DNA from: a candidate division KSB3 bacterium
GTDB taxonomy: Bacteria > Moduliflexota > Moduliflexia > Moduliflexales > Moduliflexaceae
Assembly (NCBI GenBank): GCA_002748425.1
Contig: PDSJ01000020.1
Location: 1 to 64,000 of the forward strand
DNA length: 64,000 nucleotides
Direction of reading: 5' to 3'
Part shown: positions 53,912 through 62,864 of the stretch, piece by piece
How the letters are laid out: each line of letters begins with the position of its first letter
How positions within the stretch are numbered: the stretch's first letter is position 1
The notes under the pieces: generated by a model
What the model saw: the letters and a program-made list of their open reading frames with translations, nothing else
What the model was told of the DNA's origin: nothing
Database searches by the model: none
Translations under genes and position numbers: made by a program

Positions 53912-55129
53912 TTATGCTGAAGATTCGGCTTGGCTCTCAGAACAGCACGCCACTGTTTCACGGGCGATCATCAACTCTTCATTTGTTGGAATCACCCAGA
54001 CTTTCACTCGCGATCCCGGACGAGTAATTTCGCGTTCATCTTCTCCCTCGCGATTTTGTTCTGGATCAAAATCGACTCCAAGATAAGAAAGCCGCTGACA
54101 AAGCTCTTCTCGTAAGCTATAACTATGTTCACCGACCCCGGCGGTAAACACAATGGCATCAACCCCGTTCATCACGGCGGCATAGGCGCCGATATACTTC
54201 AACAAACGGTGGTTATACAGGTCCAGAGCTTGCTGGGCGCGAACGTTGCCTTCTGCTGCGGCATTCTGAATATCGCGCATATCACTGCTCAAGCCTGTCA
54301 CCCCTTGCAGACCGCTGTGTTTGTTCAGCATGGCATCGACCTCTGCTGCCGTGATTCCTTCTTTTCCCATCACATAAGGAATGATCGCCGGATCGATATC
54401 TCCGGAACGGGTTCCCATGACCAGCCCTTCGAGCGGAGTAAAGCCCATGCTGGTTTCGACCGATTTCCCACCATCAACTGCCGTTACACTCGCTCCGTTC
54501 CCAATATGGCAGCTAATCAGTTTTAAGCTGGCAATATCTTTTTGCATCAACTCTGCCGCACGAAGCGCAACAAATTTGTGCGACGTACCATGAAAGCCGT
54601 AGCGACGGACTTTATAGCGATGATAAAAGACATACGGCAGGGCGTAGAGATAGACATGCGGAGGAAGTGTCGCGTGAAAGGCTGTATCGAACACTGCTGT
54701 CTGCGGAATACCGGGCATCGCAGATTTCGCCGCATTAATTCCCATCATATGCGCTGGGTTATGTAACGGAGCGAGTTCAATACACTTCTCGATCTCTTTT
54801 TTAATTTCATCCGTAATCAATGTTGCCCGATTGAGCTTTTCGCCGCCATGAACGACCCGGTGCCCGACAGCTTCAATGTCACGAACATCACGAATGACTC
54901 CATGTTCCAGGGACGTTAAGGCTTTTATCACGGTTCGGATCGCCGCTCCATGCTCAAGCATTGCCTCAACTTTCCGAAATTGCTTTTTACCGCTCGGGCG
55001 GTGAGTGAGAATCGCGTCATGCCGTCCTATACGTTCAACCAAGCCTTTAGCCAGAACCGATTCATCTTCCATGTCAAACAACTGGTATTTCAAAGAAGAA
55101 CTTCCACAATTGAGTACAAGAATTTTCAT
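53912..55129 (-). CDS. ackA: Acetate kinase
   Basis: A 405-residue acetate kinase; ATG 55129 follows AAGGAAGG and gives MKILVLNCGSSSLKYQLFDM. Other signatures: VGHRVVHGGEKL, FDTAFHATLPPHVYLYALP, RRYGFHGTSHKFVA, SCHIGNGASVTAVDGGKSVE, MGTRSGDIDPAIIPY and AIVFTAGVGEHS. It converts acetyl phosphate and ADP to acetate and ATP, the last step of acetate fermentation. pta is not next to it. The upstream gap of 321 bp (55130-55450) to the dCMP deaminase gene shows no supported gene. Confidence 0.97.
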   Translation of the reverse strand: MKILVLNCGSSSLKYQLFDMEDESVLAKGLVERIGRHDAILTHRPSGKKQFRKVEAMLEHGAAIRTVIKALTSLEHGVIRDVRDIEAVGHRVVHGGEKLNRATLITDEIKKEIEKCIELAPLHNPAHMMGINAAKSAMPGIPQTAVFDTAFHATLPPHVYLYALPYVFYHRYKVRRYGFHGTSHKFVALRAAELMQKDIASLKLISCHIGNGASVTAVDGGKSVETSMGFTPLEGLVMGTRSGDIDPAIIPYVMGKEGITAAEVDAMLNKHSGLQGVTGLSSDMRDIQNAAAEGNVRAQQALDLYNHRLLKYIGAYAAVMNGVDAIVFTAGVGEHSYSLREELCQRLSYLGVDFDPEQNREGEDEREITRPGSRVKVWVIPTNEELMIARETVACCSESQAESSA

Positions 55130-55450
55130 AATTCGCCTTCCTTTTCTGGATATGTTCGCTCCTCCTAACGATCGATGACTCCATGGAATCATCCTTATCG
55201 ACACTGCTTTGCTGAAAGACAACAAAACCTTGTTCTGCTGTCAATAATAAAATGCAAGAATCCACCTGAGTCCCGGAAGCCAGCTCCATCGGAAGTTCGG
55301 GAACGGTCTGATGATTTTTGTCATATTCCTCACCGAACGATAAAAAAATTCTTGAAAAAGATCTGCCTGTCATAAACTGTAGCTCTGGTATAGACACTAT
55401 TCCGATCATGCATACCGTGTTGAAACAAGGACACGAAAAAAGGAGATTCC
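55130..55450. other. Intergenic region between divergent ackA and dCMP deaminase genes
   Basis: Only short frames without recognisable domains are present. It must hold the two divergent promoters, but no -35/-10 pair was convincing. Confidence 0.4.
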
Positions 55451-55942
55451 ATGAAACGGCCATCCTGGGACGAATATTTCATGAATATTGCCTACGAAAC
55501 CGCCAGACGCTCTAATTGCTGCCGCCGGCAGATCGGAGCAGTATTGGTGCGGGATCGGCGTATCGTAAGCACAGGCTATAATGGAACACCATTAGGGGTC
55601 AAAAACTGCATTGACGGCGGTTGCCTGCGCTGCGCCTCCGCTGTACCTTCTGGCCAAAGCTACGACACCTGTATCTGTGTCCATGCCGAGCAAAATGCTA
55701 TCGTGCTGGCAGCCCGTAACGGCACATCCTCTGACGGGTGTGTATTATACACGACTCTGCGGCCCTGTTTCGGCTGCGCCAAAGAGTCGGTGCAGGCCGG
55801 TATTATCGAAGTTGTTTATTACGAAGATTATCGCTATCCCGAAGAGCTGGAGGCTGTCTATCAAAATCTGATTCAGGATGCCGGGCTGACACTTCGCCAT
55901 TTAACCGCAGAATTTAAGCACAAAACAACCCGTATGCGCTAA
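55451..55942 (+). CDS. dCMP deaminase (ComEB-like)
   Basis: A 163-residue zinc deaminase; AGGAG lies six bases before the ATG. Sequence: WDEYFMNIAYETARRSNCCR, RQIGAVLVRDRRIVSTGYNG, then CVHAEQNAIVLAARNG (zinc His and catalytic Glu) and LYTTLRPCFGCAKESVQAG (PCxxC zinc Cys). The extra Cys/His positions in GGCLRC and CIC are typical of the dCMP deaminase/ComEB family. It makes dUMP from dCMP for thymidylate synthesis. It lies 15 bp before the Imm22-like gene. Confidence 0.92.
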   Translation: MKRPSWDEYFMNIAYETARRSNCCRRQIGAVLVRDRRIVSTGYNGTPLGVKNCIDGGCLRCASAVPSGQSYDTCICVHAEQNAIVLAARNGTSSDGCVLYTTLRPCFGCAKESVQAGIIEVVYYEDYRYPEELEAVYQNLIQDAGLTLRHLTAEFKHKTTRMR

Positions 55943-55957
55943 TAAGGAGCAATGACT

Positions 55958-56458
55958 ATGTCAATGGAAATCAGTCATCTATGGATCGGGTTCTTCCCTT
56001 CAGAGGAAGAATTCGAAAATTATTTTCAGGAACGCAGCGATGATGCTTATGGTCGCGGCTTGTATCGGACTTCCGATGACGATGACGGCGACGACGAAGA
56101 GGCTGCCGATGCTGAACTGCATGAGGAAGAGACCCCTCACGGCATCAACGAGGACTACGCTGATACCGGCGATGAACTGCCTATCAACAAATTTTCCGAA
56201 GAGCAGGGCGAGACATTTTACGATGATGACCGGGTAGAACGCAGCTTTAACGATAGCGGCGACTTGCGGGCATTGCTCGCAGGACATTCGAATGAGACCG
56301 CCTATGCCGAGCACGTTATCGCTTTTGTTGAGTCACAGGGGATCGGAGCCATGAACAGCTTTATTCTTGCCGATAAAGACGAATTTGAGTCGCCACGTTC
56401 AGTACACGGTGACGGCTATACGCTCTGGTATATTGGCGAGTTCTCCTGCCTCACTTAG
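55958..56458 (+). CDS. Imm22-like immunity protein
   Basis: A 166-residue acidic protein. The ATG at 55958 is 8 bases after AAGGAG; the ATG at 55952 is only 2 bases from it. The N-terminus ISHLWIGFFPSEEEFENYFQ and the later INKFSEEQGETFYDDDRVER follow the pattern of the Imm22 family of polymorphic-toxin immunity proteins (W-I-G-F, then F-x-x-D/E-Q-G, Y-D-x-D). An Asp/Glu-rich insert (DDDDGDDEEAADAELHEEE) lies between them. No cognate toxin is visible nearby. Function rests on family resemblance only. Confidence 0.6.
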   Translation: MSMEISHLWIGFFPSEEEFENYFQERSDDAYGRGLYRTSDDDDGDDEEAADAELHEEETPHGINEDYADTGDELPINKFSEEQGETFYDDDRVERSFNDSGDLRALLAGHSNETAYAEHVIAFVESQGIGAMNSFILADKDEFESPRSVHGDGYTLWYIGEFSCLT

Positions 56459-56591
56459 GTCGGGATTCGAAGAGTCGCGTGCTGGAGAAAAACGAAAAAC
56501 GTACGTGCAACAGGTCGGCGCAGGAAATCGCAGCGCTCATAGACGAAAGCATCATCGTGTCATCACATCAGCCAGCGGCAGACCGGAGTGC

Positions 56592-57734
56592 TTACATATC
56601 AGGCGCGACACGATGAATGTGCTTCACGGCGAGCTCCAGACAAAGGTCAACAAGCTTTTCACTCGCAGTCAAGCTGTGCGTCTCGTTGTGATTCGACCAG
56701 ACTTGCGCAAACTCCTCCGGCTGCTTGATATAGTCTTGAATCGCCTCTGCCAAAGATTGCCCAGAAAGATGCTCTTGCAGAATCATTTTGGATAAGCCTT
56801 TGTCGACAAGCGCTTGCGCATTGCGTTCCTGATGCCGATCGCCATGTGGATAGGGAATGAGAATCGCAGGACGGCGGCTCGCCTGAAGCTCGGCGACTGT
56901 CGATGCGCCAGCGCGGCAGATCACGAGATGCGATTTGGCATATACTTTAGGAACATCGCTGATGTAGGCACATACATCCGCATGAAATCCCTGTTCCTCA
57001 TAGGCTCTTTTCACAATCTGGTAATCAGCCTCACCGCTTTGATGGCTGATTACGACTTGATCGCGTAGAGCTTTCAGCTCTCCCAGAGCATCAATCATGG
57101 CCGCATTGATGCTCTGGGAGCCGAGGCTGCCCCCAAGAACGAGAAGATTCCATGTATTCCCTCTGTCGGGAGGCGGGGTCTTGCCGATCAAATAAAACTC
57201 TTTCCGGATCGGATTGCCCGTAACTACCACTTTTTTTTCCGGAAAATCCAGAGCGCTTTCCTGAAAACACACAGCAATACGGTCGACCGACTTCGCCAAT
57301 AGCCTGTTCGCCAGTCCGGCCTGACGGTTTGGCTCCAGCGTGAGAGTGGGAAGATGGAGGAGATAGGCGGCATACAGAACGGGAACCGACACATATCCCC
57401 CTGTTCCAAAGACCACCTGCGCTTGAAAAGCCTTAAGATAGCTTTTCGCCCGCCATACCGCACCCGGCAACAGCCAGAGACTACGCAATCTGCTAACGAT
57501 CCCCTTATTTTTAAAGCCGTGCATCCGAACCGTTTTGACCGTAAAGCCTTCATGCGGTACAATTTTCGTCTCAAGCCCTTTTTCTGTCCCGATAAATAAT
57601 ATCGAGGAACGGGGATAAAGATGCTTTAACTCTTTTGCCACAGCGATTCCAGGGTAAACATGTCCCCCCGTTCCTCCGCCGGTACAAACAATCTTCCATG
57701 GGAAGTCTGAATCTGTGATCGGGTCTTTTTTCAT
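56592..57734 (-). CDS. murG: MurG, UDP-GlcNAc:undecaprenyl-PP-MurNAc-pentapeptide transferase
   Basis: A 380-residue GT-B enzyme (ATG 57734; a TTG at 57758 is possible). Hallmarks: VCTGGGTGGHVYPGIAVAKEL (first Gly-rich loop), FGTGGYVSVPVLYAAYLL (second), LTLEPNRQAGLANRLLAKS (a variant of the HEQN motif with LEPN), VTGNPIRKEF, LLVLGGSLGSQSIN, ICRAGASTVAELQASRRPAI and PYPHGDRHQERNAQAL. It makes lipid II. It stands alone, outside the usual dcw cluster, which is normal in some lineages. Confidence 0.95.
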   Translation of the reverse strand: MKKDPITDSDFPWKIVCTGGGTGGHVYPGIAVAKELKHLYPRSSILFIGTEKGLETKIVPHEGFTVKTVRMHGFKNKGIVSRLRSLWLLPGAVWRAKSYLKAFQAQVVFGTGGYVSVPVLYAAYLLHLPTLTLEPNRQAGLANRLLAKSVDRIAVCFQESALDFPEKKVVVTGNPIRKEFYLIGKTPPPDRGNTWNLLVLGGSLGSQSINAAMIDALGELKALRDQVVISHQSGEADYQIVKRAYEEQGFHADVCAYISDVPKVYAKSHLVICRAGASTVAELQASRRPAILIPYPHGDRHQERNAQALVDKGLSKMILQEHLSGQSLAEAIQDYIKQPEEFAQVWSNHNETHSLTASEKLVDLCLELAVKHIHRVAPDM

Positions 57735-57831
57735 CGTGTCGATACACGTCAAACGCAACGGTGATTTTCAAGGCAAGGCCTATCCCCTGGAGACTGGAGA
57801 GACGAAACGTCACTCGTTGCTCGTCATGTCA

Positions 57832-58296
57832 TTACCATTGCCACTCGATATGCAAACCGTAAAGACGCCTGTAATAGGGACTGAAGAGAAGAGTTCTTTT
57901 TCGGGTTGTTTTTAATTTTGCATTCGATGTGTCAGGAATGCGCAGGCTTTTTCTCTGATAGCTCTCCAGGGCCCACTTGAGTTCTTCGACCAGAATAAAG
58001 GGTTTCAGGACAAGTGAGGGATAAAGCGGGATTTTGAATTTTCGTGAAAGTGTCGCAAAATGCGATCGGTCGTCTCCTGAGGAAAGGTCTAACGCGGAAA
58101 TGGCGGAAAACGCTTTCTGAGAATTTTCAGTCATGTTGGGAAAATCTTCTCCGGGATTCCATAATGAACGATACTGTTTTCCATCATATGTCAACAATGA
58201 GATCCTGCGGCTTAACGCATGAGCGTTTCCACAAGAAAGCAGCACAAATACTGAACTTATCAGAAATAATTTCCAGAGAGAGCATAATTGTCGCAT
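57832..58296 (-). CDS. Exported protein of unknown function
   Basis: A 154-residue protein; AAAGGG lies six bases before the ATG at 58296. The N-terminus is a signal peptide (MRQLCSLWKLFLISSVFVLL, then SCGNAHA): either a lipobox ending at the Cys of LLSC or signal peptidase I cleavage after AHA. The mature part has Lys/Arg-rich segments (YQRKSLRIPDTSNAKLKTTR) and ends with LYGLHIEWQW. No family recognised. It lies between murG and the divergent chemoreceptor. Confidence 0.6.
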   Translation of the reverse strand: MRQLCSLWKLFLISSVFVLLSCGNAHALSRRISLLTYDGKQYRSLWNPGEDFPNMTENSQKAFSAISALDLSSGDDRSHFATLSRKFKIPLYPSLVLKPFILVEELKWALESYQRKSLRIPDTSNAKLKTTRKRTLLFSPYYRRLYGLHIEWQW

Positions 58297-58452
58297 ACAC
58301 AACCCTTTAAAATTTCATCACATGGGAAAATTAACTTGTGCAGATTACCATAGTCTATAAATATAGCTTTTGTGGCTTAATAGGAGATCCAGTAAAAAAA
58401 ATCAACTTCTTTTTCGAAAAATTTCAGTATTCTCACTGACAACGGAACTACG

Positions 58453-60015
58453 ATGAAATTAAAAACAAAAATTGTGATTTATGTTTCTGCGGCACTCATC
58501 GGATTGGTCGCTGCGATTGCGTTTATCATTTTTGGGGGAATTCAGACCACCCGGCTTCAAAGACTCGAGCAGGTCAGCATGCTGCAGATCGCCGCCGCCG
58601 TGAGCTATGAGGCTGGCATGCAGCTTCAAAGCGACGATCTCAAACGTTTCAATAACGTCTCACGGCGCCTGTTGCGGTTCGAAGACGTCTACGGCCTGGC
58701 TGTGTACAATCACATGGGGCATTTGCACTTTTCCTCAGAATATGCAAAAGTCCTCAGTCCGGAATTGCCTGACGCCGTCTACAGGCAGGTCTACAAGAAG
58801 GGCCAGGAATTATTCCGCCGTGATGACATCGAGGGCGAAACGGTCTTGAATCTCTTTTATCCAATTCGGCTGGAAAACGAGAAGATCCTTGGAACCTTAC
58901 AACTGACTTCAAACTTTGCAAGCGTCAAGAATTATCGCCGTGAATCCATCATCTCCTCTCTCTTAGCGTGTGCGATTGGGGTCATTATCCTCAACGTCCT
59001 GACGTTCTCACTGCTCTCAAGGCTCTTTACCCGTATTCGAGCCGTGATCACCAAAATGGACACGATTAGCCGCGAACAGGATTTAACCCAGCGTGTGTTC
59101 ATCCGTAGTACTGATGAAATCGGAGAATTGGGCACAGTGTTTAATCGCATGGTCGAGCATCTCCTGCGGGTCATACGAGAAGTCCAGGGTGCTGGACTGC
59201 AGGTCACGAACTCACTGGAAAATATTGTTATCGTCGCGCGGTCGCAGCAAGAGACCGCAGAAGCCCTGAACGCATCTGCTGAGGAATCAAGAACTGGCGT
59301 CGAATCCGTCAAACTGCAGGCCGATCGCATTGCAGAAAAAACCGGAACAGTGCTGGCAAATGCCGAACATAGCTTAGAAAGCACGATAGAAGGCGTCAGG
59401 CTCGTTGAAAAGCTGCTTGCCGAAATGCATGAAGTCGATCAGATTACGCAGGAAGGTGTTCGGCAAATCACTGATCTGCTTGAGAAAGCCCAGCAAATTA
59501 CGGAAATCGTCACGATTATCGAAGAGATGATAGCGAACACCAAACTGATCGCCTTTAATGCCACGATCGAAGCAGCTCGGGCCGGCGAAGCTGGCAAAGG
59601 GTTTTCTGTCGTGGCCAGTGAGATTCAGGGCCTTACCGATCAGGTCTCGGAAGCCACTGCCGACATCCGCGAGATTATTCAGGGCATGCAGGAGGCAACC
59701 AGCCTCTCGGCAGAGATTGAGAGTCGGGAACGGGCCAAAGTTGAGCAGGGCCTGCAAACTGTCACCCAGAGCAAAGAACATCTTGACATCGTCTTGCACA
59801 TGCTGCATGATACGGTAACTCACGCGCGGGAAATTGCGGACGCTACGGAATGCCAGCAAACATCAACCGGCAATTTGATGAAGACAATGCATGAATTTCT
59901 TCAGATCGCGCAAAATGTCAAAAATTGCTGCAGCAAGTCCAGCGTCTCAGTCAAAGAACTCAGACGCCTGTCCAAGGGGATGCAAAGCAGCGTAGCGCGT
60001 TTCAAGCTCGACTAA
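58453..60015 (+). CDS. Methyl-accepting chemotaxis protein
   Basis: A 520-residue receptor: transmembrane helix 1 (about residues 7-29), a periplasmic sensor of about 135 residues with no recognised domain, helix 2 (about 166-188, ACAIGVIILNVLTFSLLS), HAMP (about 190-243, FTRIRAVITKMDTISREQDL), and the cytoplasmic signalling coiled coil. The conserved hairpin tip LIAFNATIEAARAGEAGKGF is present. It controls a CheA kinase elsewhere. The next gene, for a prepilin-like protein, starts on the last base of its stop codon, so the pair may be linked, for example in type IV pilus motility or surface sensing (inference). Confidence 0.92.
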   Translation: MKLKTKIVIYVSAALIGLVAAIAFIIFGGIQTTRLQRLEQVSMLQIAAAVSYEAGMQLQSDDLKRFNNVSRRLLRFEDVYGLAVYNHMGHLHFSSEYAKVLSPELPDAVYRQVYKKGQELFRRDDIEGETVLNLFYPIRLENEKILGTLQLTSNFASVKNYRRESIISSLLACAIGVIILNVLTFSLLSRLFTRIRAVITKMDTISREQDLTQRVFIRSTDEIGELGTVFNRMVEHLLRVIREVQGAGLQVTNSLENIVIVARSQQETAEALNASAEESRTGVESVKLQADRIAEKTGTVLANAEHSLESTIEGVRLVEKLLAEMHEVDQITQEGVRQITDLLEKAQQITEIVTIIEEMIANTKLIAFNATIEAARAGEAGKGFSVVASEIQGLTDQVSEATADIREIIQGMQEATSLSAEIESRERAKVEQGLQTVTQSKEHLDIVLHMLHDTVTHAREIADATECQQTSTGNLMKTMHEFLQIAQNVKNCCSKSSVSVKELRRLSKGMQSSVARFKLD

Positions 60016-60533
60016 TGTATCACAAGGCCCAGAAGACGAGTCGAACACAGCGTAAACTGTTCACCACAGATACGGGGTTCACCTTCATTGAAGTATTGGT
60101 GTGCGTTGTGATTCTGGCAGGAGTCATCTTAACGATGTTCGGAGTCTATACACATGTCACGATGGCAATACTCCGCTCGCGCAACCGGAGCATTGCGGTA
60201 CGGGCTGCACAAATGATTTTGGAACGTGTGCTTGCCGGTCCGCATGATGCACGAGTGTATAACGGCCTGACAAGTGAGACGGTATTAGCTTCAGACAGTC
60301 CGGTTTTCACTGAAGTTCTGGGCTGGAAACACACGCTGGCAGCATTTCCTGTCAGAACCAACGCTCACGTCACTGTTGACGAGCTGCCCTTCTGTGTCGA
60401 TGTCGCCACTGAAGAAGGTCCTCTGACGCTTTGTCCCAAACTGCTCAAAATCACAGTTGATATCCGCTATCAGGATCATGGTCGCGACGCGACGCAGACA
60501 CTCTCTCTGATCCGGGAAGCAGGGCAGAGATGA
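60015..60533 (+). CDS. Type IV prepilin-like protein (N-methylation motif)
   Basis: A 172-residue protein whose ATG overlaps the chemoreceptor stop by one base. The N-terminal leader is long and basic (MYHKAQKTSRTQRKLFTTDT), followed by the prepilin motif G-FTFIEVLVCVVILAGVI with Glu at +5, cleaved and methylated by a PilD-type peptidase. The hydrophobic helix would pack into a pilus or pseudopilus. The rest resembles minor pilins of the PilV/GspI type. No other pilus gene is in the window. The class is clear; the exact role is not. Confidence 0.8.
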   Translation: MYHKAQKTSRTQRKLFTTDTGFTFIEVLVCVVILAGVILTMFGVYTHVTMAILRSRNRSIAVRAAQMILERVLAGPHDARVYNGLTSETVLASDSPVFTEVLGWKHTLAAFPVRTNAHVTVDELPFCVDVATEEGPLTLCPKLLKITVDIRYQDHGRDATQTLSLIREAGQR

Positions 60534-60596
60534 TGCATTGCAAAGAAATAATTCTCCTTTGCCAAGATGCCCGTAAACGTTCCAGTTATTAAAATA

Positions 60597-61775
60597 TCAG
60601 CTGAGAGCCTTCACGGCCTCCTCAATCCGTGTTAACGCGGTTTCAAGCGTCTTTCGCGGGCAGGCGAAATTCAGACGCTGAAAGCCGTTTCCCCCTTCGC
60701 CAAAAACCGATCCGTCATTCATCCAGACCTTTGCCTCTTCCAGCATAAATTTCTTCAATTCAGCATGATCTTTGCCCAATCCGCGACAATCCAGCCAGGC
60801 CAGATAGCAGCCATCGGGCCTTAGCACTTTGATGCCCGGGATCTTCTTGTCAAAGAACTCTATAAGAAATTCAAGGTTACCTTCGAGGTAACGCAATAAC
60901 TCTTCCAGCCATTCTTCGCCTTCACGATACGCGACTTCCGTGGCCAGGAGGCCGAAAAGATTTTGCATTGTCACTCCAGAGTTCTCCCGAATGCGGAGGA
61001 CTTTTTGACGCAGGATCGGATCGGACACAATCATGAAGCCTGTTGAAAGCCCTGGGATACCGAACGTTTTATTCCCTGCCATGCAAGTCACGGTATTCCG
61101 GGCAACGTCTTCTGAAAGTTTGGCGATCGGTGTATGTGTTGCTCCCTGGAAGACGAGATCGGAATGAATTTCGTCAGAGCACAACGTGACCTCGTATTTG
61201 AGACACAGCTCTGCCAGCTTACGAAGCTCCTCAGCAGTCCACACCCGTCCGACCGGATTATGCGGACTACAAAAAATCAAGAGCCTGGCCCTGGGAGAGG
61301 CCAGCTTGCGTTCCAGATCCTCGAAATCGATTTCATAGCGCCCCTCACGGCAGACTAATCTATTCTCGATAAGTTGCCGGCCATTATTCAAGACAGCCTT
61401 AAAAAAGGGATAGTACACGGGAGGCTGAATCACGACCTCATCATCAGGGAGCGTGTATGCCTGTACAGCCCAGCAAAAAGCGGATACCACACCAGGAGTA
61501 AAGATGATCCAGTCCTGTTCGATCTCCCAGCCGTGCCGTCGTCTCATCCAGGCGATAATTGCCTCATAACAGGAGTCCGGCGCTAAGGTATAGCCGAACA
61601 CCCCATGCTCAACACGCTGTTTAAGCGCCTCGATGACCGGAGCCGGTGATTTGAAATCGATGTCGGCGATCCAGACTGGCAACGCATCCTTCTCCCCCAC
61701 CAGCTTTTCGGTAAAATCCCATTTGTAACAACTCGTCCCACGGCGTTCAATCACGCTATCAAAATCATATTTCAT
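60597..61775 (-). CDS. PatB/MalY-family cystathionine beta-lyase (aminotransferase class I fold)
   Basis: A 392-residue PLP enzyme; ATG 61775 gives MKYDFDSVIERRGTSCYKWD, the usual start of this family, and LPVWIADIDFKSPAPVIEAL follows. PLP-binding features: FCSPHNPVGRVWTAEEL, LCSDEIHSDLVF (Asp) and AGNKTFGIPGLSTGF with the Schiff-base Lys. Members cleave C-S bonds of cystathionine or cysteine and in E. coli MalY also affect regulation. The biological substrate is unknown. It converges with the prepilin gene. Confidence 0.9.
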   Translation of the reverse strand: MKYDFDSVIERRGTSCYKWDFTEKLVGEKDALPVWIADIDFKSPAPVIEALKQRVEHGVFGYTLAPDSCYEAIIAWMRRRHGWEIEQDWIIFTPGVVSAFCWAVQAYTLPDDEVVIQPPVYYPFFKAVLNNGRQLIENRLVCREGRYEIDFEDLERKLASPRARLLIFCSPHNPVGRVWTAEELRKLAELCLKYEVTLCSDEIHSDLVFQGATHTPIAKLSEDVARNTVTCMAGNKTFGIPGLSTGFMIVSDPILRQKVLRIRENSGVTMQNLFGLLATEVAYREGEEWLEELLRYLEGNLEFLIEFFDKKIPGIKVLRPDGCYLAWLDCRGLGKDHAELKKFMLEEAKVWMNDGSVFGEGGNGFQRLNFACPRKTLETALTRIEEAVKALS

Positions 61776-62279
61776 AAGAAAAATACACATCAGCTTAGAC
61801 TGAGAAAACACATGCGCCTGAAAATAGAAGAAAACCACATCTGTCCTTTCAATCTAAGTCATGCCATATCACATCTAACAAGTCTTTCAGAGGGGACCGT
61901 GTCGTCAGAGAACGCAGAGAGCCCGATCTTGTCAAGAGAATTTGCCCTGTAAAGATCGCCTGCGACAACTCTCAAATGTGAAACTGCTGATCCGTTCTTT
62001 CTGCGATTCTGCAACAGCCCTCAGCAGAAAACACCCGAGCGGTCGTTTCAGGAGGCTTAATAAGAGGAATTACGCTCAGCAGGAGGCAACAGAGCGATTC
62101 TGGACAAGGCTGGCGACAGGAGGCATCAGCCCAGGCGAAATCGACGTGCTTGAGACTGCCAGGCCCAAAGCTTCAGCCCAGGCGAAATCGACGTGCTTGA
62201 GACTGCCAGGCCCAAAGCTCAGGTCGATAAGAAGGGGGCAGATGTTCTCGATCGAGCTTTGACGCCACTCAAGAAGTCA
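61776..62279. other. Intergenic region with a 47-bp tandem duplication
   Basis: About 500 bp without a supported gene. It contains the perfect 47-bp tandem repeat at 62126-62219. A plus-strand frame from 61942 runs through the first repeat copy, and a frame overlapping the second copy continues to 62381, so a single copy would give one longer frame; whether that frame was ever a gene is unclear. Confidence 0.4.
62126..62219 (+). repeat. Perfect 47-bp direct repeat, two adjacent copies
   Basis: Copies at 62126-62172 and 62173-62219 begin TCAGCCCAGGCGAAATCG and end AGGCCCAAAGCT. Because 47 is not a multiple of three, the duplication shifts any frame crossing it. Confidence 0.95.
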
Positions 62280-62705
62280 TCACATTCCCAGGAATTCGAA
62301 CGCTTTGTCCAGCGCGTCCGTTCCGTCGCTTCTCATCTGTTCCAGGACGGAGGTGAGTTTTCCACGTCCCTCTTCTCCTAATCCCTTAAAGCGATGGGAG
62401 AGGTCACCGACCTGCGTCGTACCTTCCACCTCAAGTATCGGCAACATTTCATTCTTCGCAGCGTTCATCAAGTAGCTTTCAAGCTTTCCTTCAGTGTTCT
62501 CAAGATATATAATCTGCAAATGATACGGAGTACTGGAAAAATTTTCAGCGGCTGCTGTCCCACGAAAGCGCAGCTGCTGATGATAGAATTTCGTGAGTGC
62601 GCGTTGCTGCGTTGAAAGCCATTGGCCTGGAGAAACCATGCCGACAATGAGTGAAATAACGCATGTGATGATAAGCAGCAACAGGGTTCTGAAAAAATTT
62701 TTCAT
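62280..62705 (-). CDS. Membrane-anchored protein of unknown function
   Basis: A 141-residue protein with a GAGG site eight bases before the ATG. The N-terminus is a hydrophobic signal anchor or signal peptide (MKNFFRTLLLLIITCVISLI), with a mature part of mixed charge (ALTKFYHQQLRFRGTAAAE, LENTEGKLESYLMNAAKNEM, KGLGEEGRGKLTSVLEQM). No family was recognised. It lies 159 bp after the gene at 62865-63764 in the same direction. Confidence 0.6.
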   Translation of the reverse strand: MKNFFRTLLLLIITCVISLIVGMVSPGQWLSTQQRALTKFYHQQLRFRGTAAAENFSSTPYHLQIIYLENTEGKLESYLMNAAKNEMLPILEVEGTTQVGDLSHRFKGLGEEGRGKLTSVLEQMRSDGTDALDKAFEFLGM

Positions 62706-62864
62706 GCTCTATACCTCAATAATTTTTGGTGTAGGAACTGGTGTGCGAGAAATCCAGACAAAGTGGACAATCGGCCATGCGCGTCTCGCTGTCAAGCAAT
62801 TTTCATACAGAAAACACAGACGCAACGCTCTCAGCTGCTCACTCCACGATTCAGAACATCGGAT

